In this document: piece by piece, positions 6,074-11,351 of the stretch
Position numbering within the stretch: the stretch's first letter is position 1
Layout: each line of letters begins with the position of its first letter
Assembly: GCA_005888695.1 (NCBI GenBank)
Contig: VBBH01000141.1
Span: 1-11,351 of the forward strand
DNA: 11,351 nt
Reading direction: 5' to 3'
Source: Candidatus Bathyarchaeota archaeon
GTDB taxonomy: Archaea > Thermoproteota > Bathyarchaeia > 40CM-2-53-6
Position numbers and translations under genes: made by a program
Notes under the pieces: model-generated
What the model was told of the DNA's origin: nothing
Databases searched by the model: none
What the model saw: the letters and a program-made list of their open reading frames with translations, nothing else

Positions 6074-6658
6074 ATGCCTATCGTTCCAGTAGTCTACACG
6101 AAAGGCCAATACAATCATCTGATCGCAAGAACGCTGCAGGACCTGGGAGCCGAGTCCAAGCTATTGCCTGCAGGCACGAGCGTTGCACAGTTGAAAGCCC
6201 TCAAGGCAGATGCATTAGTGATGGGCGGGGGTCCGCAAAGAGTCCGCAGCATCGCTGATCTGACCCCGGAGCTTTCCAGTGCTGCTCAATTGATCAAGGA
6301 GGTAGAACTCCCACTTCTCTGCATCTGCGTCACTCACCAACTCATGGCGACCGTATATGGTGGAGAAACAGGTGCTGCTCCAAAACCAGAGTTTGGTCCA
6401 GTAAAAATCTCAGTTGCAGAAGAGGATAGTATTCTTCGAGGTACCGGTCCCTCATTCACTGCTTGGGAGTCTCACAATGACGAGGTTGTAAAAGTGCCTC
6501 AAGGCTTTCGTGTATTAGCGAGTTCAGAGAACTGTTCTATTCAGGCTATGAGGCATGAGAAGCAGAATCTGTTCGGTGTACAGTTCCATCCGGAGGTATC
6601 TCATACCACCCGAGGCACGGACGTATTCAAGAACTTCCTGCAATCCGTCCGGAAATAG
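6074..6658 (+). CDS. guaAA: GMP synthetase subunit A (class I glutamine amidotransferase)
   Basis: 194 residues, the usual size for the stand-alone archaeal GATase subunit. It hydrolyses glutamine and passes ammonia to the B subunit. Visible elements are the oxyanion GGGP (51-54), the nucleophile segment LLCICVTHQL (81-90) with probable catalytic C85, SHNDEV (133-138) and the catalytic His/Glu in QFHPEVSHT (H172, E174). The nucleophile elbow departs from the common G-I-C-L-G-H-Q: here it is C83-I-C85-V-T87-H-Q, so both flanking glycines are replaced. The N-terminus (VVYTKGQYNHLI) likewise differs from the common DNGGQYxH form while keeping GQYxH. ATG at 6074 follows the guaAB stop after two bases and has no independent ribosome-binding site, so translation is probably coupled. 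The 3' end overlaps the convergent AAA-Lon gene by 32 bases. Confidence 0.92.
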   Translation: MPIVPVVYTKGQYNHLIARTLQDLGAESKLLPAGTSVAQLKALKADALVMGGGPQRVRSIADLTPELSSAAQLIKEVELPLLCICVTHQLMATVYGGETGAAPKPEFGPVKISVAEEDSILRGTGPSFTAWESHNDEVVKVPQGFRVLASSENCSIQAMRHEKQNLFGVQFHPEVSHTTRGTDVFKNFLQSVRK

Positions 6659-9449
6659 AGTCGACATCAACGATTGATTCTCTCTCTGCCAACGCGACCC
6701 TCACCCTCTTCGCCAACTCCTCGGCGGTAAGACCGAACAATACAGGCCATCCATCCTGGGCGTTCCTTATCGAGTGAACTTTTACCCCTTCCTCCCCGAC
6801 CATTTGCATCTCATCGCTCGCGCTACGATAATTCGACTCCGGCACGAGGAGATCGGTAATCTTCACCTTATCCGCCTTCAAAATTCCAACAAGTTTTCCA
6901 GCCTCTCTTCCCCTACCACCTAGTCCGCCAACAGGTCCAACGTCCATCTTCAAACCAATCGTCCCGGTCATGACTTTTGATTGTGGAATCGAGATGCCGG
7001 CAAGCTCGGAAACTAGTGCATTGACCATCGCATAGCCAGCACTCGGCCCAGAAACCCCCTGGCCCGGTGCACCCTCCAGGATGCTGCGTATCTGGTAATG
7101 AACATGGAACCTTGCCAGATTTACTCGAGTCTTGGACCATAACCATGCTCTAAGCGCTTCCACGGCATTCTCTGCGCTATGTACTACTGAATCGTCGGGA
7201 ACGAACGACTGACCGAGGGCGGTCGAGCTCGCTTGACCAGTTACAGATACAGGCCTCTCACCGGGAGTAGCCGGGCGGATCGTACATTGTATGGTCAGGA
7301 CACCACCTAATCCCCTATCGCTTGTGTACAATCCGTATGATACGCCGGGGGTTTGTTGGGGCAGTATCAGAGCCTCGGCTATCTCTCGATGCTCCTTATC
7401 CTCAAGGGTTTCTAGACTTGCTATTGCTTTCTGGAAGTGGAACAATCGAATCTTGTAGTTGTCCTTGTTGACCGTGTCAACCTCTAGTCTGATTCCTTCT
7501 CCTTTGTATACTTCCAGGACTTCTTTCAACCGATCCAGATCCTCCTGATATTTGTCTAGGACCCTCTGAATCGGCTGGTTATCGTGACGTGCCTGCGAGA
7601 TCTCCCTAGCGGCCGCTACCTCCGACGCCCACAGCCTATGGGCCTCTGCCACTGTCTCCGCCACACCTCGGGGGCTTAGGACCCGTTGTCTTCTGAACAT
7701 ACGAGTGATCTTTGGAGCGTCCACTTCCGGATGGATATATTTCTGGAAGCTTCTCAGATGGATCGCAAGCACTTCGTTCCACTCGCTATCATTGAGTGGA
7801 GTGTGCACATAGTAGATGTTAGGCTCGAATCTATCCTTGGTAGCTTGGTCAATAAGCTGCTCCTTATTCGTGGTCGCCATGACAACAACTCGGTCTTCGG
7901 GTCGCAACTCGCTAAGTTCCGCTTTCACCTGTGCTAGAATCTTATTACTCGACGGATCGCCGCCCCAGAATATCGCATCAGCCTCGTCGAGAAGCAAGAT
8001 GCAAGGGCTCTTCTGTCGAACCAGAGCAAAGAGTTCCTTAACCCTCTTCTCAGGGTCTCCCATATAATTCGCTCCGCTCATGAGCTCACCTCCGCGGACT
8101 TTTATGAATCCAACACTATTCTCGGCAGCAGCCACCATCGCTATCAACGTCTTCCCCGTGCCCGGTGGTCCGATGAGGAGGAATCGAGGATTAGCCTCGT
8201 GCCCAAGCTCCGACATAACAGGATTGAAAGCCAGCGCGATATGATTGAGTACCTTGTGTTTTACATCATGCAAGCCGCCGATGTCGTCGCGTGACTGTTT
8301 CACCTTCATCACGTAGACCGCGTCGATAACCTCCTGCGATTTTTCCTGCTCCGAGTAGAGCTTGATGTTCCTGCTTGCCTTGGCGAAATCATCAAGGTCC
8401 ACTATGAACTTTGGCCTCCCCGTGGTGGCGGTTCGTGCGGAGGAGACGCCGCTATCCCGAAGTTCCTCGCGCAAATGTCCCTCCTTTGTTCGCCGAACTT
8501 CCCGAAACACCTCTTGGACATCGCTTGGCGTGAGGGAGCTCTTCCTCCGACGAGTGATTTCTTTCTCCACCATATCCAATAGGTCCTCAGGTTTGAGGTT
8601 CGTCCAGCCATCCCGTTTCAATGAGTCGGAGACGACAGCGATCAACATCTCTCTGGTGATGTCATCGTTCAGATTGACCTTCCACAAACGACGTCTAATG
8701 TCCTCCCGAATTTTCTCGTACGCGTTTGTAGCGACAACCACTAGCGTACGCGACTTGCCGTTCACAATCTTGTCCAACCACCGGTTCAATTCATCTTGCA
8801 GCCTAGTATCCTCAATCTCCGCCCCCGTCTCTCCCTTCACTTTTCGTCCGAAACTCTGGAATTCGTCGATATACACTACAGACGGGATTGTGCTTGCATA
8901 ATCGAGAAACCGTCCCAGCTGTCTAGTGCTCTTCCCATAGAATTCTGAGTAGACGTCCGATCCCTTCAGGATGACAGGCGTCACCAAGAGCCCGCTCCTG
9001 TAGCCTTCTATCAACATTTGACGCAAAGCAACCATCGTAAGGAACGTCTTACCGGTCCCACTATCCCCTGCCAGACAGACCGCCTTGGGCAGTTCCTCAC
9101 GACCAAAATACTTCTCCAGCACTGGATGACGTAGAACGTGCAATCTGAACGAGTCAAGGAGAAGGTTGAACTCTTTTTCCCGACCGATCATGTTCGAAGG
9201 CGAGAATTTTTCGGGCGGATACTCGCGGTCGAGTCTCTCCTGGATTTTCTTGAAACGGCGCGGAGAGACTCGTGCCTTGCTCCACCGAACATAGGACCTG
9301 TCAACCGTCTTCAACGCTAGAAACGAAGCTCTGCGAAGCCACTTGTGCTTGTCCCACCAAGGTCTTACGGAGCCGAATAGGAACTCTGACACTTGATCAT
9401 CATTGGACGCCATCCGCAGCTTTGAAGAAGCGGTCTTCGTTGTTGACAA
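6627..9449 (-). CDS. Tandem AAA ATPase fused to a Lon-type (S16) protease domain
   Basis: 940 residues in four parts. (1) A basic N-terminal region (1-80) rich in W, R and K. (2) AAA-1, with Walker A GDSGTGKT (128-135), an aromatic pore-loop-like EFYGKS (169-174), Walker B VVYIDEFQ (191-198) and an RRR cluster (252-254). (3) AAA-2, with Walker A GPPGTGKT (427-434), pore-loop-like NYMGDPEKRVKELF (461-474), Walker B ILLLDEAD (484-491), ATTN (525-528), a possible arginine finger R540 and sensor-2 SPR (592-594). (4) A coiled-coil-like linker (620-650), then the S16 domain (about 690-920) with catalytic-serine motif GPSAG (S803). Both ATPase modules look like the classical AAA clade (Cdc48/FtsH-like), not the ATPase of Lon, and no Lon N-domain or LonB membrane insertion is seen. 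In VGGLGGRGREAGK (840-852), R846 stands where Lon has its catalytic lysine. Start is TTG at 9449 (in-frame TGA upstream); ATG at 9413 is an alternative. Confidence 0.85.
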   Translation of the reverse strand: MSTTKTASSKLRMASNDDQVSEFLFGSVRPWWDKHKWLRRASFLALKTVDRSYVRWSKARVSPRRFKKIQERLDREYPPEKFSPSNMIGREKEFNLLLDSFRLHVLRHPVLEKYFGREELPKAVCLAGDSGTGKTFLTMVALRQMLIEGYRSGLLVTPVILKGSDVYSEFYGKSTRQLGRFLDYASTIPSVVYIDEFQSFGRKVKGETGAEIEDTRLQDELNRWLDKIVNGKSRTLVVVATNAYEKIREDIRRRLWKVNLNDDITREMLIAVVSDSLKRDGWTNLKPEDLLDMVEKEITRRRKSSLTPSDVQEVFREVRRTKEGHLREELRDSGVSSARTATTGRPKFIVDLDDFAKASRNIKLYSEQEKSQEVIDAVYVMKVKQSRDDIGGLHDVKHKVLNHIALAFNPVMSELGHEANPRFLLIGPPGTGKTLIAMVAAAENSVGFIKVRGGELMSGANYMGDPEKRVKELFALVRQKSPCILLLDEADAIFWGGDPSSNKILAQVKAELSELRPEDRVVVMATTNKEQLIDQATKDRFEPNIYYVHTPLNDSEWNEVLAIHLRSFQKYIHPEVDAPKITRMFRRQRVLSPRGVAETVAEAHRLWASEVAAAREISQARHDNQPIQRVLDKYQEDLDRLKEVLEVYKGEGIRLEVDTVNKDNYKIRLFHFQKAIASLETLEDKEHREIAEALILPQQTPGVSYGLYTSDRGLGGVLTIQCTIRPATPGERPVSVTGQASSTALGQSFVPDDSVVHSAENAVEALRAWLWSKTRVNLARFHVHYQIRSILEGAPGQGVSGPSAGYAMVNALVSELAGISIPQSKVMTGTIGLKMDVGPVGGLGGRGREAGKLVGILKADKVKITDLLVPESNYRSASDEMQMVGEEGVKVHSIRNAQDGWPVLFGLTAEELAKRVRVALAERESIVDVDSISGRIAGSS

Positions 9450-9459
9450 TTTCTCTATC

Positions 9460-10323
9460 TTAGTCCTCCATCAACGGCTTCAAGTCAAGGAACCGATCCA
9501 TAGCCTCCCTGCCAATGTAGATGAGTAATGCAATGATCGCGACAAAGAAGAGAGAGAAGAAATCTAGCAATGAGACAAAGGAGAGTGTGACGAAAAAGAG
9601 GTTCTGGGCCACAAGAACGATAATAGCTTCTCCTATCATCACTACTATGCAGAGAACAAATCCTGTAAGTAGCGCTCGGAAGAGAATGTCTGTCCAGAGA
9701 TACGCCTTGTTTCCCCTGTCGAGAGGAGGTAGATGTTTTTCGATCCTGCGCCTTTCATCTTCGAACCTTATCCATCTATACCCTATCAAACCAAACTGAA
9801 GCCCTAAAGCAGAATACAAGATCTTCACCCACCAGGGAAAGGCTCCGCTGAACTGGGTCATCCACTCCGAAAAAGAGTTCCATCCAATGCTTCCTCCCTG
9901 CTGCCCCGTCGGGGCAGGCTCGAAACTGGCGAATATGGTGAGATTCAAGTCACCACCGGACAGGTAGAAGGACGGTAGACTAGAGGAATTTTTGCCACTG
10001 GGATCGTCTAGACTAATCGTTGCAACGTAGCTTCCAGGAAGCGATAGCCAGAGGTAGACGGTGTAGAACTGAGTAGTACTCGATGACAATGAGAAACTTT
10101 TGGCGGGAATCGTGTTATTACTTATTCTTGCAGCGGTAATGTTGCCCTGAACAACTATCTTCCTAATCGAATTCTGTGTCGAATCAACTCGCAATCTCCC
10201 ACCATTGAATAGCTTGACCGTCTGTTGTGAAATTGTAGCATCAGCGTGACTAGCTGGAAGCATGAATCCTAGGATTAAGAGAAGGAGGGCTACTACTCCC
10301 AGTCCATATCTTGTCAAGCTCAC
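9460..10323 (-). CDS. Membrane protein with extracytoplasmic domain, likely partner of the AAA-Lon protein (unknown family)
   Basis: 287 residues, not matched to a family I know. A hydrophobic N-terminal segment (6-26) followed by ASHADA looks like a signal peptide. Residues 30-160 form a beta-rich outside domain with N-glycosylation sequons at N61, N69, N112 and N127. Three membrane segments follow at about 163-183, 211-238 and 242-271. Between the first two lies a charged inside loop (RFEDERRRIEKHL, 186-198), and the short C-terminus is inside. It precedes the AAA-Lon gene by ten bases (stop at 9460, TTG at 9449), so the two should be one transcript. The predicted cytoplasmic loop and tail could dock the soluble ATPase to the membrane; this is inference from gene order. 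Start is GTG at 10323, about 20 nt downstream of the expected transcription start set by the TATA-like box at 10365-10372. Confidence 0.78.
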   Translation of the reverse strand: MSLTRYGLGVVALLLLILGFMLPASHADATISQQTVKLFNGGRLRVDSTQNSIRKIVVQGNITAARISNNTIPAKSFSLSSSTTQFYTVYLWLSLPGSYVATISLDDPSGKNSSSLPSFYLSGGDLNLTIFASFEPAPTGQQGGSIGWNSFSEWMTQFSGAFPWWVKILYSALGLQFGLIGYRWIRFEDERRRIEKHLPPLDRGNKAYLWTDILFRALLTGFVLCIVVMIGEAIIVLVAQNLFFVTLSFVSLLDFFSLFFVAIIALLIYIGREAMDRFLDLKPLMED

Positions 10324-10360
10324 CTATGACATACCCGTTGAAAGCTTATGCGAGGGCCAC

Positions 10361-10379
10361 AGGGAATATTTTCGTCCCT
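10361..10379 (-). promoter_or_regulatory. TATA-like box flanked by an AGGGA/TCCCT inverted repeat (membrane protein-AAA-Lon operon)
   Basis: On the minus strand GAAAATATT (10366-10374) is a reasonable TATA box about 40-50 bases before the GTG at 10323. It is enclosed by a perfect 5-bp inverted repeat, AGGGA at 10361-10365 and TCCCT at 10375-10379, nine bases apart. A repressor binding the two arms would cover the TATA element. The short arms make this a modest call. Confidence 0.4.
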
Positions 10380-10419
10380 CGACTGTCCACAGTTTCGGCA
10401 GAGACTAGACTAAGCCCTC

Positions 10420-10448
10420 GTTACCGTACCCAGAATGTTTAGGGTAAC
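10420..10448. repeat. Inverted repeat in the divergent intergenic region
   Basis: TACCC (10427-10431) and GGGTA (10442-10446) are perfect complements ten bases apart, and GTTACC (10420-10425) complements GGTAAC (10443-10448). The element lies between the two divergent promoters, so it could be an operator for either. No protein family can be named from it. Confidence 0.35.
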
Positions 10449-10458
10449 AGAGAACGTG

Positions 10459-10467
10459 CTTTTTAAC
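10459..10467 (+). promoter_or_regulatory. TATA-like box for the divergent membrane protein gene
   Basis: CTTTTTAAC lies about 35-43 bases before the ATG at 10502, which predicts a leader of roughly 10-15 nt. Its last bases overlap the left arm of the 8-bp inverted repeat. Confidence 0.45.
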
Positions 10468-10488
10468 AAGTTGCAATGCGCTTGTTAA
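10463..10488. repeat. Perfect 8-bp inverted repeat at the promoter of the divergent gene
   Basis: TTAACAAG (10463-10470) and CTTGTTAA (10481-10488) are exact reverse complements with a ten-base spacer that itself contains TTGCAA. The arm centres are 18 bases apart, close to two helical turns, as for a dimeric DNA-binding protein. It overlaps the TATA-like box and the expected transcription start of the gene at 10502, so repression is the simplest reading. A leader-RNA hairpin is the alternative if transcription starts further upstream. Confidence 0.55.
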
Positions 10489-10501
10489 TCCTAGAATCAA
10501 A

Positions 10502-11143
10502 ATGGGAACGGAAGACAAGATAGTTTTTCATGGTCCAAGATGGCTCTACGGGTTTTGGCAAAGCACTAGAGCACGGATTCCACTACTAGGATTCGCGCTC
10601 GTAAGCGCATTGATAGAGCTCTTCTATTTTGATTTCATGATCAGCCGAGGGATGCTGGACAAACAGGTCCAGCTCCAACTTGGCGGTTGGCTAATTCCCT
10701 TCTCAATCTCGCTGGCATTGGCACTGGGAAATGCAGTACTGCTTGTTAGTTTGTGGCAGGGTCTATTCGAACGGATTGCGTACGCTGGTCTGAGTTCCGA
10801 CAGACGTGTCAGGAGGATCATGTATCTTCTCCGAATGATTCGGACAAGTGCACTCATACTAGCACCATTCACGATCCTGCTCTTCCTTCCCTACATCCTA
10901 GAATCCAGTTGGTGGGTCGGTTTGGCTAACGGAGTAGGCAATTCAGTGCCCTCGTTGAGAGGATCGATCGACGGCTTCTACAGCTGGTCATACGGATTAT
11001 CGAGGACGGATGCTCCAACCAAGTTCATTGCCTCCCAGCTCATTGCCTCATTCGGAACAATAGTGGTGGCTGGACTCCAGCTGTGGAGAGTCCAGAGCGC
11101 AAGGGGTCTCACCAAAATAGTGCAACGCAGAAGGCTACGATAA
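10502..11143 (+). CDS. Four-helix membrane protein of unknown function
   Basis: 213 residues; family not recognised. Membrane segments are predicted at about 26-47, 62-87, 110-133 and 176-196. Arginine-rich stretches fall between helices 2 and 3 (DRRVRR, 100-105) and at the C-terminus (QRRRLR, 208-213), so by the positive-inside rule both ends and the middle loop are cytoplasmic. The 134-172 loop (WWVG, PSLRGSIDGFYSWSYG) would then be outside. Start is ATG at 10502. It is divergent from the membrane protein-AAA-Lon operon across a 178-base region with TATA-like boxes and inverted repeats, which suggests but does not prove shared regulation. It converges with the partial gene at the right edge, with stop codons 24 bases apart. 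Confidence 0.72.
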   Translation: MGTEDKIVFHGPRWLYGFWQSTRARIPLLGFALVSALIELFYFDFMISRGMLDKQVQLQLGGWLIPFSISLALALGNAVLLVSLWQGLFERIAYAGLSSDRRVRRIMYLLRMIRTSALILAPFTILLFLPYILESSWWVGLANGVGNSVPSLRGSIDGFYSWSYGLSRTDAPTKFIASQLIASFGTIVVAGLQLWRVQSARGLTKIVQRRRLR

Positions 11144-11167
11144 AACCCAGTTCCTCGATCCAGCTGT

Positions 11168-11351
11168 CTAGTCTCTGGCGATTAGGAGCTCGGTTACTTT
11201 GCTCATTGCTCCCAAAGAGTCCTGCTCGACCGATCGAAGTCCCTCGCCTGTTGAGAGATTATCTGCTCCTCGTCCAAATACTACTATGCCAAGGCTATGC
11301 TTTCCTGGAGATAGCATCGGGACGATCTCTCGCAACTGGTCTGCTGCGGCC
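11168..11351 (-). CDS. C-terminal end of an unidentified protein (cut by window edge)
   Basis: One minus-strand frame runs open from the right edge to a TAG at 11168-11170, giving the last 60 residues of a protein. It begins AAADQLREIVPMLSPGKHSL, includes GIVVFGRGADN and ends SKVTELLIARD. The mix of a hydrophobic beta-like stretch (LGIVVFG) and helical ends looks like a soluble cytoplasmic alpha/beta protein. I do not recognise the family from this fragment. The frame is convergent with the plus-strand membrane protein gene. Confidence 0.6.
   Translation of the reverse strand, partial: AAADQLREIVPMLSPGKHSLGIVVFGRGADNLSTGEGLRSVEQDSLGAMSKVTELLIARD

Noticed and set aside
8362..8901. Plus-strand 179-residue open frame
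   Set aside because: Lies wholly antisense to the AAA-1 region, has serine/arginine-rich low-information composition and no start signals.

Overview
The window reads as chromosomal DNA from an archaeon. The evidence is a class I lysyl-tRNA synthetase, a GMP synthetase split into separate ATP-pyrophosphatase and glutamine-amidotransferase genes, TATA-box-like promoters, GTG/TTG starts with weak or absent Shine-Dalgarno sites, and a tRNA-Gln gene with an intron-like insertion in its body. I cannot fix the lineage from sequence alone. The enlarged GMP synthetase B subunit and the possible non-canonical tRNA intron would suit a TACK-type archaeon, but that is inference.

Layout. Bases 1-547 (minus) hold the start of a squalene-cyclase/prenyltransferase-like alpha/alpha-toroid protein of a type I associate with bacteria; it runs off the window. 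Bases 566-859 hold no convincing complete gene, only a possible headless ORF abutting a tRNA. A tRNA-Gln(TTG) gene with CCA encoded and about 22 extra bases lies at 860-957 (minus). A minus-strand operon follows, in transcription order lysS (class I LysRS), a RimI-type N-acetyltransferase and a SpoIIM-like membrane protein, with junctions of 1 nt and a 4-nt GTGA overlap. Upstream of lysS is a small membrane-anchored coiled-coil protein. The segment carrying it is bracketed by two perfect 17-bp direct repeats, one of which is the lysS start itself.

On the plus strand, guaAB and guaAA (GMP synthetase subunits B and A) form a tight pair at 4860-6658. Their 3' end overlaps, tail to tail, a large minus-strand gene (6627-9449). 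That gene encodes two classical-AAA ATPase modules fused to a Lon-type (S16) protease domain. The catalytic serine motif is present, but arginine appears to replace the dyad lysine. Ten bases upstream on the same strand lies a membrane protein with an outside domain, plausibly its membrane partner. A divergent 4-helix membrane protein starts at 10502 (plus), and the intergenic region between the two carries several inverted repeats around TATA-like elements. A partial minus-strand gene of unknown function closes the window.

Working together: lysS, rimI, tRNA-Gln and guaA are housekeeping functions of translation, protein acetylation and purine synthesis. The least conventional part is the AAA-AAA-Lon fusion with its membrane neighbours (about 6.6-11.1 kb), which looks like a membrane-associated protein-remodelling or proteolysis system and is the best candidate here for something undescribed.
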